Assembly: GCA_964526735.1 (NCBI GenBank)
Contig: CAZGLO010000029.1
Coordinates: 1 to 40,968 of the forward strand
DNA length: 40,968 nucleotides
Direction: 5' to 3'
Source: JAAUSY01 sp964526735
GTDB taxonomy: Bacteria; Chloroflexota; Chloroflexia; Chloroflexales; Chloroflexaceae
The notes beneath the pieces were generated by a model. It did no database searches, was not told where the DNA came from, and saw nothing but the letters and a program-made list of their open reading frames with translations. This document shows, piece by piece, positions 1-8,437 of the stretch (positions are counted from its first letter, which is position 1; each line of letters begins with the position of its first letter). Position numbers and translations under genes: made by a program.

Positions 1-54
1 GTCCAACTGGCGTGTGTCCTCATTCTTCTACGGCAAAGTTTTTGAGACTACTTC
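1..54. mobile_element. Possible end of a second insertion sequence at the left edge
   Basis: Read on the minus strand from 54 leftward, this begins TGAAGTAGTCTCAAAAAC, matching the start of the motif at 40918. A minus-strand ATG at 23-21 opens MRTHASW and is still open at the edge, so it could be the start of another transposase frame. It may have removed the distal end of the IS630-like element at 86-1110. Confidence 0.35.
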
Positions 55-85
55 ACGTCCAGAAAGATCGTCAGTTTCGCCCCTG

Positions 86-559
86 CTACCGCACATATGC
101 TTTGGCCTGGTTCCAGATATCCTCAATCGGGTTCTGGCTCGGGTCGTGTGGCGCAAACCAGCGACACGTAATCTGCCACTCCGCTTCCGGCATCCCTGTG
201 TTCACCGCCGCAAGATAGTCCCAAACCGCTCTCGCTTTGTGGTGACTGGCATTGTCCCAGACGATGGTCAGTTTCGCATTCGGGAAACGCAGATGCAGGT
301 CGAGCAGAAAGTCCGTTGTGGATTGCGTATTGGCGGTGTGGTAGGGCACCAGATGGGTCACGCCTCTGACCATATCCACCGAACCATAATACGCCTGGCG
401 CGTCCATCCGTTGTCTATAGGCACGGTGACCCGTTCGTTGCGTGGGCCCCAGACATAGCCGCAGGCATCGCCCCAGCACACGAAGCATTCATCGACAAAC
501 AGCACCATGCGGTCGCCACACCGGATTTCCTCCTGGTACGCGGACACATATATCGTCAA
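86..559 (-). CDS. IS630 family transposase, C-terminal DDE catalytic part
   Basis: This second frame encodes the DDE superfamily catalytic domain (DDE_3 type), which cuts and joins the element at TA dinucleotides. The catalytic triad is visible as Asp in LFVDECF, Asp in TIVWDNASHH and Glu in SQNPIEDIW. The ATG at 559 is only the first Met of the open frame; coding similarity continues upstream to about 590 in the same frame (NNTLIAERQEEL), so it is normally reached by frameshift from the upstream frame. The joined protein would be about 300 residues, shorter than the ~340 usual for the family. The stop follows KAYVR, so the C-terminal tail looks missing. Confidence 0.72.
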   Translation of the reverse strand: MTIYVSAYQEEIRCGDRMVLFVDECFVCWGDACGYVWGPRNERVTVPIDNGWTRQAYYGSVDMVRGVTHLVPYHTANTQSTTDFLLDLHLRFPNAKLTIVWDNASHHKARAVWDYLAAVNTGMPEAEWQITCRWFAPHDPSQNPIEDIWNQAKAYVR

Positions 560-995
560 TTCCTCCTGACGTTCCGCAATCAGGGTGTTGTTTTTTGGGA
601 TTTGTCGCCTGGGACTTCTTCCAGCTCAGTCCAGCCACGTGCAGGAAGTTATAATAGCTTTGCAACGACTGGTAGACAACCTGAAAGGTCTCCTGCAGAT
701 AGGACTGGAGCGCGGGCACCAACCAGGTTTCCTGCTCGCGCAGCCAGGCAAGGGTCTGGTCGCGTTGCTCGGTGGAGAGATAACTGCTAGCTCCGTGATA
801 GCCCATCCGAAAGCCTTCGATGCTTGCTTCGGCAGCGATGCATTTCCATTTGCTGATGAACGCTTTCGAGACCTGAAGCATGGTCACAATGGTGTCGTAG
901 GCAATGTTCTCGTGGGCCAGTTTGACGGCCAAGGCGCGTTTGTATTCGCGGGTGTCGCGGGTCTCGTCCAGAAACTGGTTCAAGGCATCCAGCAT
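489..995 (-). CDS. IS630 family transposase, N-terminal part (helix-turn-helix region)
   Basis: This is the first reading frame of the split transposase. I chose the ATG at 995 because an AGGAG sits 7 bases upstream; an earlier in-frame start at 1019 lacks this. The first ~110 residues resemble the HTH DNA-binding region of IS630 transposases, which bind the terminal inverted repeats. The sense of the protein is lost after the AAAAAA run (plus-strand T6 at 591-596): residues after that point do not resemble transposase, while the +1 frame continues perfectly into the DDE domain. The natural product is therefore either a +1 frameshift fusion with the next entry or a broken gene. Confidence 0.7.
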   Translation of the reverse strand: MLDALNQFLDETRDTREYKRALAVKLAHENIAYDTIVTMLQVSKAFISKWKCIAAEASIEGFRMGYHGASSYLSTEQRDQTLAWLREQETWLVPALQSYLQETFQVVYQSLQSYYNFLHVAGLSWKKSQATNPKKQHPDCGTSGGIDDICVRVPGGNPVWRPHGAVCR

Positions 996-1166
996 ACGGT
1001 GCTCCTGGGAACAAATCATCGGTTATCTCTGGTTTCCAGTGTATTATATTGTATATTATACAAATCTTAATTTACAAACCAGACAGATTACTATTGTTGC
1101 ATTTTGGGAGTATTTGGACAGCAAAACGACGGCAGTGTAACAGCAAAACGTGGTACAATCCTGCTC

Positions 1167-2624
1167 ATGAACACTCAGGATACTCCAAACTCTCACAACA
1201 TCCGCCATCCGAATGACCCTAATGGCCGACACCATGCTCATGATGACGCTACCACAGAACATACTGTTCACGCAACGGCAAGTCTGTTCCGCACCAGCAC
1301 GATTACGCTCTTGTTTCAGGTATTGCTGGTTGGACTTGGGTTCGGCATTTCGATTATCTTGGCGCGGTGGTTGGGGGCAAGCGGGCGCGGGGCCTATACC
1401 CTGATGCTTCTCACTGCGATGCTCTTGGCGCGATTTGGGTCGTTGGGGATAGAGGTGTCGAATGCCTATTACGCCGCCCACCGCGATGCGCCACTCCCCG
1501 CCATGATCGCAAATTCGCTGCTTGTTTGCCTGGTGGTAAGTGTGGTGCTGCTTGGGGCGACGTTTGGTATCACTCAATTGCCCGCTGTGCAGGACTATCT
1601 TGCCCGCAACTATGTCCCATTCCCGCTCTTCGCGGCGATGGTCAGCATTGCATTCCCCGCATCATTGCTCTCATTCTTCTTTTTTGGCCTCCTGCAAGGG
1701 CGAGAGCACGTGCTTGGCTTCAACTCCATCCAGACGACGCTCAACCTCATGCAGGCCATCATGCTGCTCATCTTCGTGGTTGGGCTGCAATGGGGGTTGG
1801 CGGGGGCGGTGTGGGGGTATGTCATTTCGTCGTTGGCGAGCGTGAGCGTGGGTGGGTGGTTCCTCTCAAGGATAACGCCATTCTCCCTGCGCCCCGATCT
1901 CGCCCTCCTCCGCCGAAGCCTTTCGTATGCGCTGGTCTCGTACGGCACCAATGTAGCGCTCTTCCTCAACTACCGCATTGACCAATTTCTGGTGGGGTAT
2001 TTCCTGGGAGCGGCAGAGGTAGGGCTGTATATCGTGGCGGTCAATTTGGTGGAGCGGCTGTGGATGATACCTGAGTCGATTGCCAAAATCCTCTTCCCGC
2101 GCACGTCTTCCCGCGGCACCGCGGAGGCAAACATCATGACGCCACGGGTGGCGCGCACTGTTTTCTTGATGTTGCTGCTGCTCTCAAGTGGGCTGGCGGT
2201 GGTGGCAGAGCCAGTCGTGCTATTGCTCTTTGGAGAGGAATTTGCTCCAGCGACGGTGGCATTATGGTGGCTCTTGCCGGGGGGCATGGCGCTTGGGTAT
2301 GGCAAAATCTTGATGAACGACCTGGCGGGGCGGGGGAAACCGCAATTGGGCCTTCTCGGCGCGGTAATTTCGCTCATCCTGATGCTTGCCCTCAACCCCA
2401 TCTTCATCCCGCGGTGGGGGATAGCCGGATCGGCGGTGGTCTCTACCATCTCCTATGCGGCGGCGGCGGTGGTCTTCCTGATCGCCTTTGTGCGTGTTTC
2501 TGGAGTGCCTGCTACTCGCCTCTTCACGCTTACGGATGAGGATTGGCAATTGTACCGCTCGTTTATCGGCAATATGATGCTCAAGGCTCGCAAGCTATTG
2601 GGGCGGAAGGCAAGGGGTGGATGA
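1167..2624 (+). CDS. Polysaccharide flippase (Wzx/RfbX-like membrane protein)
   Basis: The gene encodes about 485 residues, mostly hydrophobic, with some 12-14 predicted transmembrane helices after a ~35-residue hydrophilic, His/Asn-rich N-terminus. Length and the early ARWLGASGRGAYTL segment fit the oligosaccharide flippases of the polysaccharide biosynthesis/MVF superfamily, which move undecaprenyl-linked repeat units across the cytoplasmic membrane. I take the ATG at 1167 over a GTG-type start at 1104, which would run into the IS end. There is no good Shine-Dalgarno; a TACAAT (1154-1159) lies only 8 bases upstream, so the message may be leaderless. It converges with the O-antigen ligase gene (25-bp gap), and together with the next two genes forms a Wzx/Wzy-type export set. 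Confidence 0.8.
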   Translation: MNTQDTPNSHNIRHPNDPNGRHHAHDDATTEHTVHATASLFRTSTITLLFQVLLVGLGFGISIILARWLGASGRGAYTLMLLTAMLLARFGSLGIEVSNAYYAAHRDAPLPAMIANSLLVCLVVSVVLLGATFGITQLPAVQDYLARNYVPFPLFAAMVSIAFPASLLSFFFFGLLQGREHVLGFNSIQTTLNLMQAIMLLIFVVGLQWGLAGAVWGYVISSLASVSVGGWFLSRITPFSLRPDLALLRRSLSYALVSYGTNVALFLNYRIDQFLVGYFLGAAEVGLYIVAVNLVERLWMIPESIAKILFPRTSSRGTAEANIMTPRVARTVFLMLLLLSSGLAVVAEPVVLLLFGEEFAPATVALWWLLPGGMALGYGKILMNDLAGRGKPQLGLLGAVISLILMLALNPIFIPRWGIAGSAVVSTISYAAAAVVFLIAFVRVSGVPATRLFTLTDEDWQLYRSFIGNMMLKARKLLGRKARGG

Positions 2625-2649
2625 GGAGAGAGAGTAAGAAGAAGGCAAG

Positions 2650-3897
2650 TTAGGCGCGTCGGCTCAATATGCGGTGGCTTGCGACAATCAACCCCCATAT
2701 GCCCCATACGATGGGGGAAGGACGAACCATCCCCCACACGACCGCGTCGAACAGCCCGTGCACGCCAATGCCGATTTGGCTGCAGAAGAACCCCGCTCCG
2801 ACGGCGATGGCGTGGTGGTTCCAGCGGAGCCGACCAAGGCGATATACCCGCCACGCCAGCAAGAACATAGAGAGGTAAATGGCCATCCACGCCACGAACC
2901 CTATCACACCTAGGTCAACCGCGACTTGCAGGAAGATGTTGTGCGCATGTTCACCGCGGCCCGGGCTGTGAAGTTCATAGGGGAGAAACCGCTCGATGAG
3001 GGGAAGAAATGTCCCCATTCCGATGCCGGTGAGAGGCAGGTCGCGGATCATATACCACGCCCGCGTCCATATTTCCATCCGCTTCTGTAAACCCATTGCC
3101 GCGGGGTCGGTCAAAAATCCGATGATGGCTTGGTAGTGGGGCATAAGCACAAGCCCCAACGCCGCTGCATAGCTCGCAAATACGGCTCTGAGGCGGGGGA
3201 AGATGAAGAGCAGCACGATGAGTAATTCGGCGACACACGCTATCAATGCGCCCCGTGATTGTGTCAGGAGCACCATGCCCCCCATTACGAGTGTGCTGAG
3301 CAGGGCGAGGAGAAGTGTTGGCCACGATGAGCCGCGCCAGCCAGTCAGCAGCGTGGCGAGGGAGAGGGGGAAGAACATAACAAGTTGGCCAGCCATCACG
3401 TTGGGGTTAATCGTGTCGGAGATGGTTGGCTTGAGGTGGTTGTAGATTTCGGGCGGGATGAAAGGGAGCTTGCGGTACGACCACCAAGTAACGCTTACGG
3501 TTGCCGCTATGGCAAGAACGAGGCCTACTGCTATCGTCCCGACAAGAAACAACCGTAAGCGCGATCGAGAAGAAATATCATTGACGACGGCGTAGTAGAG
3601 GACGATGCCTGTGAGAAGGCGAAAAACCTGTGTTTGAGTGACCTCTGGTATCGTGGTGACCCAAAGTGTCATCGGCATTAGGAGGAGCAGGAGAAGGATG
3701 GGCGCGTCAGCTATTGTTCTGACAGTCGGTCGGCCTGTCGCCGCCCAACGGATAGGCCAAAACCCGGCTCCGACAACCACCGCCGGGAGCAAGAGTTTTT
3801 CGGTTGCCATGCTCGCCCCGACGATTGCGATGACGAGCCAACACTCCAGGGAGGCAAGTAGCGAGAAGAATGACTTCAGAGGGATTGTTCTCCTCAT
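2650..3897 (-). CDS. O-antigen ligase / polymerase family (Wzy_C) membrane protein
   Basis: This 415-residue polytopic protein has about 10-12 hydrophobic segments. The Wzy_C region is recognisable in LLTQSRGALIA (about residues 210-220) and in the loop HAHNIFLQVAVDLG (about 320-333), whose HN..L....G pattern is typical of WaaL/Wzy proteins. These act at the periplasmic face, ligating or polymerising lipid-linked oligosaccharides; sequence alone does not separate polymerase from ligase. It starts 13 bp after the stop of the glycosylphosphotransferase gene on the same strand, so the two are probably one transcript. The likely ribosome-binding site (AAAGGAACG) lies inside the end of the upstream gene. 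Confidence 0.8.
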   Translation of the reverse strand: MRRTIPLKSFFSLLASLECWLVIAIVGASMATEKLLLPAVVVGAGFWPIRWAATGRPTVRTIADAPILLLLLLMPMTLWVTTIPEVTQTQVFRLLTGIVLYYAVVNDISSRSRLRLFLVGTIAVGLVLAIAATVSVTWWSYRKLPFIPPEIYNHLKPTISDTINPNVMAGQLVMFFPLSLATLLTGWRGSSWPTLLLALLSTLVMGGMVLLTQSRGALIACVAELLIVLLFIFPRLRAVFASYAAALGLVLMPHYQAIIGFLTDPAAMGLQKRMEIWTRAWYMIRDLPLTGIGMGTFLPLIERFLPYELHSPGRGEHAHNIFLQVAVDLGVIGFVAWMAIYLSMFLLAWRVYRLGRLRWNHHAIAVGAGFFCSQIGIGVHGLFDAVVWGMVRPSPIVWGIWGLIVASHRILSRRA

Positions 3898-3910
3898 TCC
3901 CTACGGAAAT

Positions 3911-5425
3911 CTACGTTCCTTTGAAAGTCAACACGACCTTCACGGTACGCAGGATAACAAGTGCATCCAACAGCAACGACTGATGCTTGATGTAGTAGAG
4001 ATCATACTGAAGCTTCATCAACGCATCTTCGACACTGCTGCCGTAGCGGTACTTTACCTGCGCCCACCCCGTCAACCCGGGCTTGACACTCAGCCGCGCG
4101 CGGTAGAAGGGGATGCTTTCCTGCAATTGCTCAATAAATTGTGGTCGTTCTGGCCGTGGCCCAACGATGCTCATATCGCCAAACAGCACGTTGATGACTT
4201 GGGGCAATTCGTCCAAGCGAGTGCGCCGCAAAAATTTCCCGACGTGGGTGACACGCGGGTCATCTTTCGTTGCCCACACGGCTTTTCCCTGGGTTTCAGC
4301 GTTGGGGATCATCGAGCGGAACTTGAAGACGTTAAATGTTTTTCCTCCCTTACCTGACCGCTCTTGGCGGTAGAAGATCGGGCCGGGGCTATCCAAATAG
4401 ATGGCCAACGCAATGATTGGGAAGAGGAGAACCAACCCAATCAACCCCACCAGCCCAAGCACGATATCCGTGATCCGTTTGGTGAGGAGGTAGAACGTTG
4501 GGGTACTGGTGTTGTTCCAAAAGGTGAAGGGCACCCACTTTTGCCCAAGGTGCTCAACCGGAATACGGCCCATCACCTCTTCGTAGAAAAAGGGCATTGG
4601 CTTGATGGGGATGCCTTGTTCGTGGCAGTCCATCAGGATGTTGGTGAGATCGTTGTGCATCTCGTGCGTAATCGCCAAGATGATTTCATTCGCATTGGTT
4701 CGCTCTATCTGCCATTTCAAGTCGTCGCGCGTGCCGAGCATCGGGAAGCCTTGAACACGTTTTCCTTGCTTGGCGGGGTCATCGTCGATAAAGCCGACAA
4801 TATCATAGCCGTAGAGGGTCTGCTGGATCGCGTGGGAGACGGTTTCTCCGGCCCACCCCGCGCCAACGATAATTGCCCGCCGCCGCATGTAGGGGTTGGC
4901 AAACACCCGAATATAGCTCACGCGCCAGGCGACAAGGAGAGTAGAGGAGATGAACAGGAAGAGAACGGGTACCATCCGGGGGAGGCTATGGGGATCAATA
5001 TCTAGCACTTGCTGACTCGTCGCGATATTGCCGTGTGAGGCGGGTCTATCAAACACAAAGTAGATGACCATATAGGCAACACTTGTGATAAGAGCAGTGA
5101 GCAATATCTTCTGCGAGATGCGGGCGGGGTGGTTGGATATCTTGAAGTCATAACACTCATTGACCACCGCCACAATCGCCCAAATCAGTGCTAATGGAAG
5201 AAGCCACCCAAGTTGGCGGGTGACAAACTCATGATCAAGAAGAAGGTGAGGAGCGAGTAATGATTGTCCCCACATTGCCCCCATCGACGCGAGGGTGAGG
5301 CTTGCAAGATCGCCGAAGAGTAAGATCACCCGTCGTTCCGAAAATGGCAAGGCCAGACGATACCATGGGGGCGTATGCGAAATGACTCGGTGCCATCGAG
5401 GGGTTACGATATCAAAAGCGCCCAT
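3911..5425 (-). CDS. Exopolysaccharide biosynthesis polyprenyl glycosylphosphotransferase (WbaP/CpsE-like)
   Basis: This 504-residue protein catalyses transfer of a sugar-1-phosphate to undecaprenyl phosphate, the first step of polysaccharide repeat-unit assembly. Visible parts: an N-terminal membrane block (about residues 30-170), a Rossmann-like CoA-binding_3 domain starting at IIVGAGWAGETV (~185), a membrane-entry helix at about 310-340, then the bacterial sugar transferase domain with FYRQERSGKGGKTFNVFKFRSM-like signature, DELPQVINVLFGDMSIVGPRP and the end motif KPGLTGWAQVKYRYG. All catalytic-core motifs look intact. It heads a minus-strand pair with the O-antigen ligase gene. The long upstream region (5426-5980) separates it from the divergently transcribed response regulator, which could control it. 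Confidence 0.9.
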   Translation of the reverse strand: MGAFDIVTPRWHRVISHTPPWYRLALPFSERRVILLFGDLASLTLASMGAMWGQSLLAPHLLLDHEFVTRQLGWLLPLALIWAIVAVVNECYDFKISNHPARISQKILLTALITSVAYMVIYFVFDRPASHGNIATSQQVLDIDPHSLPRMVPVLFLFISSTLLVAWRVSYIRVFANPYMRRRAIIVGAGWAGETVSHAIQQTLYGYDIVGFIDDDPAKQGKRVQGFPMLGTRDDLKWQIERTNANEIILAITHEMHNDLTNILMDCHEQGIPIKPMPFFYEEVMGRIPVEHLGQKWVPFTFWNNTSTPTFYLLTKRITDIVLGLVGLIGLVLLFPIIALAIYLDSPGPIFYRQERSGKGGKTFNVFKFRSMIPNAETQGKAVWATKDDPRVTHVGKFLRRTRLDELPQVINVLFGDMSIVGPRPERPQFIEQLQESIPFYRARLSVKPGLTGWAQVKYRYGSSVEDALMKLQYDLYYIKHQSLLLDALVILRTVKVVLTFKGT

Positions 5426-5692
5426 AATATCTCAAAGTACCTTTCTAATAATCATGGAATCAGTATTTGCACCCTTTCTAACGAACGTGTGGTCTGTTTG
5501 TTACACCACATCATAGATGTACCCGTATGCGATAGAGCGGTGGAAATCGAGAAAATAAAGGTAAATACGCGACACCGTATGGTGCCACATGTTCAAATTT
5601 ATTGCAAGCGGTGGTTGCTCATCTGTGGCCATCGAGAAGGACACCTCTCCTCAACCGATGACTATGCTATACTAAGGGCGGCTGCCTGCGAT

Positions 5693-5780
5693 GGCAGGAT
5701 GTAGGCAGGATGTAGGTAGGATGTAGGTAGGATGTAAGCTGGATGTAAGCTGGATGTAAGCTGGATGTAAGCTGGATGTG
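5693..5780. repeat. Eight tandem 11-bp direct repeats (consensus RGYWGGATGTA)
   Basis: Eight exact-length units follow without interruption: two GGCAGGATGTA, two GGTAGGATGTA, three AGCTGGATGTA and a final AGCTGGATGTG. The GGATGT core is invariant and the left four bases change in blocks, showing stepwise expansion. The 11-bp spacing is close to one helical turn, so a protein bound to each unit would line up on one face of the DNA. The array ends 200 bp before the response regulator start. It may be an iterated operator or simply a minisatellite; the sequence does not decide. Confidence 0.9.
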
Positions 5781-5796
5781 TCAAGCATCATGCACG

Positions 5797-5819
5797 ATGT
5801 ATCATGCATCAATACATCA
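5797..5819. promoter_or_regulatory. Inverted repeat GATGTAT-N9-ATACATC, possible operator
   Basis: Perfect 7-bp arms separated by 9 bp lie 16 bp after the repeat array, and each arm contains the GATGTA core of the 11-bp units (in both orientations). This sharing of the core makes a common DNA-binding protein plausible. The flanking response regulator has a winged-helix domain and is an obvious candidate for binding, but this is inference. Confidence 0.35.
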
Positions 5820-5980
5820 ATGGGGGAACAGTGCATATCTTTGCTCCCACCCACAGCCGCTCTATTATTGTGCATCTATTGTGCATCTTTCACCTATATT
5901 GTACACGAAAAATGCGTTGTGGAGAGAGCGATTCCACGCTACTATTGAGATTCTCTATACCGTTTTCCTGACGCCATTCT

Positions 5981-6766
5981 ATGAAACCACATGTGTTAGT
6001 TGTTGAAGATGATTATGACACCCGTATCACGCTGGCCTACCGGCTCCAATACGCCGGATACCGCGTGACGCACGCTCCTGACGGCGAAACGGCTGTTGAT
6101 CTCCTTGAGACCGATTCGTTTGATGTTGTGCTGACCGACATCGTGATGGGGGATGTCAACGGTATTGAGGTATTACACACCGCCCGCCTCCAGCCCTACC
6201 ACCCGGCGGTCATCATCTTGACGGGGCACGGCTCGCTGGAGACGGCAATTGCTGCGGTGCGCGAAGGGGCATATGACTACCTGCTGAAGCCGTGCGAGCC
6301 GGAGAAGCTGCTCAACTGTATTGCAGGGGCAATTGAGCGTCACCATGCAGAGCAGCAGTTGAGCCAGGCTACAACCACGCTCTTCTCACCGCGCAGCGGC
6401 CACTCCTCACGAGACCACACCGACTATCAGCCACACTTGTCTGCTCACCACCATGGCCATGTTGGTATTCTCCACGTCGGCTCATTAACCATTGGCCATT
6501 CGCGGAGAGATGTCTTTCTCGGCGATATGCCCATCCATGTTACCCCCATTGAGCACAGTATCTTGCGGTGTCTTGCCGAAACACAGGGAAATGTGCGTGG
6601 GTACAGCGATATTATCCGCTCTACTCACCACTTAGATGTCGATGATAATGAGGCCCAGATTATGCTCAAAACCCACATTCGCAATCTACGGCGGAAGCTG
6701 GGTAGCAACGTCATAGAGACCGAGCGCGGGATTGGGTATAAGCTTCTTCCGCCGGAGGAGGAGTAG
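5981..6766 (+). CDS. Response regulator with winged-helix output domain
   Basis: The 261-residue protein has a receiver domain (about residues 4-120) with acidic pocket EDD at 9-11, phospho-acceptor Asp53 in LTDIV, a Thr/Ser position in ILTGHG and Lys in YLLKP. A ~40-residue His/Ser-rich linker (130-165) follows, then an OmpR-type winged helix (about 165-255) ending RNLRRKLGSNVIETERGIGYKL. It should be a phosphorylation-controlled transcription factor. No histidine kinase is adjacent on the same strand, so it is an orphan regulator. There is no clear Shine-Dalgarno at the ATG. Its 3' end overlaps the convergent glycosyltransferase gene by 56 bp. Confidence 0.88.
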   Translation: MKPHVLVVEDDYDTRITLAYRLQYAGYRVTHAPDGETAVDLLETDSFDVVLTDIVMGDVNGIEVLHTARLQPYHPAVIILTGHGSLETAIAAVREGAYDYLLKPCEPEKLLNCIAGAIERHHAEQQLSQATTTLFSPRSGHSSRDHTDYQPHLSAHHHGHVGILHVGSLTIGHSRRDVFLGDMPIHVTPIEHSILRCLAETQGNVRGYSDIIRSTHHLDVDDNEAQIMLKTHIRNLRRKLGSNVIETERGIGYKLLPPEEE

Positions 6767-8009
6767 CCGCAACGCCATAAACCGCCTCCATCACCCGGCG
6801 CACGCGGTTCCGCCACGTGTAGCGTTCAACATCACGGCGAGCTTGGTGGGCAGTGGCTTTTCTCCAATCAATATCGCTCATCGCATGCTCTATTGCGCGT
6901 TGCCACGCACCTACATCACTTGGCTCGCAGAGGACGGCATTCGACTCATTGAGGATTTCAAGAAACACTGGGAGATCACTCGAAATAATAAGCCGCTCAG
7001 AGGCCATATACTCAAACAACTTCATCGGACTCATCCACAGGCTTGTGTCATTCCCCCGGTAGTCTGATACCCTTGCTTGGTACGGCATCAAGAGGACATC
7101 ACATAGCGCAAGGTGACTGGGAATATCGGCATTTGGGACAAAACCCACAAAATTGACATGAGTCATTCCGCGTGCTGCTGCCAAGCTCTGGTAGTGCTGA
7201 ACATCCTCTTTTTGGCCACCGATAAGCAAGAAGAGCACCTCTGGCAACCGCGCGGCGATATCTAGAATGTGATCGATGCCGCGACCAGGGTACATATGAC
7301 CAGCATAGCCAACCACAAACTGTTCCGAGGGGATGTTCCGTTGCAGGCGGAGTTCATGTTGGGTGGGGAGGTTTATAAAACGTTCAAGATCGACGGCGTC
7401 TGGCTCAACAAGGATCTGCTCAGGGGATAACACCCCCTCGTACTGCTCAAGAAACATATTCTTTAGCACATTGGTGATAACGACCATCTTCTGAAAGCCC
7501 TTCCCGCGTATCATTACCCGAAACCGCCCCTCAAACTTGCTCGTCGTGGGAGCATGGGCCTCAAAGATAACCGGGAAGCCCAAGAGCGATGCCCATGCCG
7601 CCGCCCCGACATCGCGGGTATAGATCAGGTCGATAGCCAGTTTTTTGGCCCGCCAAACCACCAAGACCCCATAGAGATGAGCCATCAGGTAGCCGATAGG
7701 CCATTGGCGTATCCACGGTAGCACAATGTGTTCCCAGGAAAAGGGCGTGTGTATGCCATAATGATGATATATTTCCTTGTAATCGAGTTGGTTTCTCCTT
7801 TCCATTGAGGCAAACAGAGAAAGGGAATATCCCTCTTGTTGAAATGCTTGACTCATCTTCATAATGTGGATGCTGTTGGCTTCGCGTGACGGGATACGAC
7901 TGCTCGCAGGAGCTACATAAGCAACAGTGCGTGCGCAGTCATTGCCGTGGTTCATGTGGTCAACATGGTGATTGCTACGACCATTTTGGTCGGCTTGAGT
8001 AGAAGACAT
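6711..8009 (-). CDS. Glycosyltransferase family 4 (GT-B fold)
   Basis: About 432 residues with the two Rossmann-like domains of GT-B enzymes. The C-terminal donor-binding half shows GYAGHMYPGRGIDHIL, a conserved mid-domain VNFVGFVPNADIPSHLALCDVLLMP, and the nucleotide-sugar loop SPMKLFEYMASERLIISSDLPVFLEIL, with the family Glu in FEYMAS. Such enzymes add a sugar from an activated donor to a lipid-linked or other acceptor, here probably during polysaccharide repeat-unit assembly. I place the start at the ATG at 8009, which has GAGGTG 5 bases upstream; an in-frame ATG at 8021 is also possible. Its 3' end overlaps the convergent response regulator. Confidence 0.85.
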   Translation of the reverse strand: MSSTQADQNGRSNHHVDHMNHGNDCARTVAYVAPASSRIPSREANSIHIMKMSQAFQQEGYSLSLFASMERRNQLDYKEIYHHYGIHTPFSWEHIVLPWIRQWPIGYLMAHLYGVLVVWRAKKLAIDLIYTRDVGAAAWASLLGFPVIFEAHAPTTSKFEGRFRVMIRGKGFQKMVVITNVLKNMFLEQYEGVLSPEQILVEPDAVDLERFINLPTQHELRLQRNIPSEQFVVGYAGHMYPGRGIDHILDIAARLPEVLFLLIGGQKEDVQHYQSLAAARGMTHVNFVGFVPNADIPSHLALCDVLLMPYQARVSDYRGNDTSLWMSPMKLFEYMASERLIISSDLPVFLEILNESNAVLCEPSDVGAWQRAIEHAMSDIDWRKATAHQARRDVERYTWRNRVRRVMEAVYGVAATPPPAEEAYTQSRARSL

Positions 8010-8021
8010 GCAACACCTCAT

Positions 8022-8437
8022 CTCTCAGCAAAAAAGAGGTATCAGAGAAACACAGGCTACCTAGTGTTTGGTGGTGTCGCAATGTACGGCAATACGTTAT
8101 GTCTTGGTGTTCTTAGAGAAATGTAACCCATGTTACAGGGACAGACAATATGCTCCTTACAAAACCTCCCCCTGGTGTAGATATGCATAGTGGGGGTGGA
8201 CTTAGGCACCCTGCTCTGTTCGGTATGTTGGTTGCGTTTGGTAGGGGGTAGAAATAATTATAGCGTACGTTTTGCTTTTTTTCTAGCCTTCCGATGCGCC
8301 CACTCCCCTATTTGTTTGGAGATGATGCAAATGGTACCATTGAGAGGGCGAGGATGGGGGGAGACTGACACACAGTCATTGCTAGAGGCTACCTGTAATA
8401 GAAACAAGCGATATGATATGCTAGATTAGAGATATCC
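8022..8437. other. Divergent intergenic region, no gene seen
   Basis: This 416-bp region separates the glycosyltransferase (-) from the diguanylate cyclase (+). I see no coding sequence. It contains a perfect dyad (8122-8137), a loose C5/G5 inverted repeat around 8168-8197, and an AT-rich stretch with overlapping TATGAT/TATGCT hexamers (about 8410-8419) shortly upstream of the cyclase ATG that may be its -10 region. Confidence 0.55.
8122..8137. promoter_or_regulatory. Perfect dyad TGTAAC-CCAT-GTTACA, possible operator
   Basis: Two 6-bp arms in perfect inversion with a 4-bp centre lie in the divergent region, about 115 bp from the glycosyltransferase start and 300 bp from the cyclase start. 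The size and symmetry fit a site for a dimeric helix-turn-helix regulator. No second copy was noticed in the window and no cognate regulator can be named. Confidence 0.35.

Larger units (their letters stand above)
86..1110 (-). mobile_element. IS630-like insertion sequence, probably truncated at its left end
   Basis: The stretch carries one transposase reading frame set on the minus strand, interrupted by a frameshift. The promoter-side end is probably at 1110: read inward on the minus strand it begins CTCCCAAAATGC and is directly preceded by a TA dinucleotide (1111-1112), the target duplicated by IS630/Tc1-type elements. No matching inverted end is visible beyond the transposase stop at 86. 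Instead, at about 38-54 there is a different end-like motif pointing left, so the distal end may have been lost to a second insertion. The boundaries are inferred by eye. Confidence 0.6.
5426..5980. other. Divergent intergenic region with repeats, between glycosyltransferase and response regulator
   Basis: This 555-bp stretch has no convincing gene. It contains the 11-bp tandem repeat array (5693-5780), an inverted repeat GATGTAT-9-ATACATC just after it (5797-5819), and a possible plus-strand -10 box TATACT at about 5668-5673 upstream of the array. A short minus-strand open frame across the repeats is a translation of the repeat itself and is not credible as a gene. The region probably holds the promoters of both flanking genes; the AT-rich 5850-5975 part precedes a response regulator start that lacks a clear ribosome-binding site. 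Confidence 0.6.

Noticed and set aside
14..790. A plus-strand open frame of 258 codons at the left end
   Set aside because: It is antisense to the IS630 transposase, whose DDE triad is visible on the minus strand.
5693..5780. CRISPR array
   Set aside because: The units are 11 bp, contiguous, and have no spacers; this is a tandem repeat.
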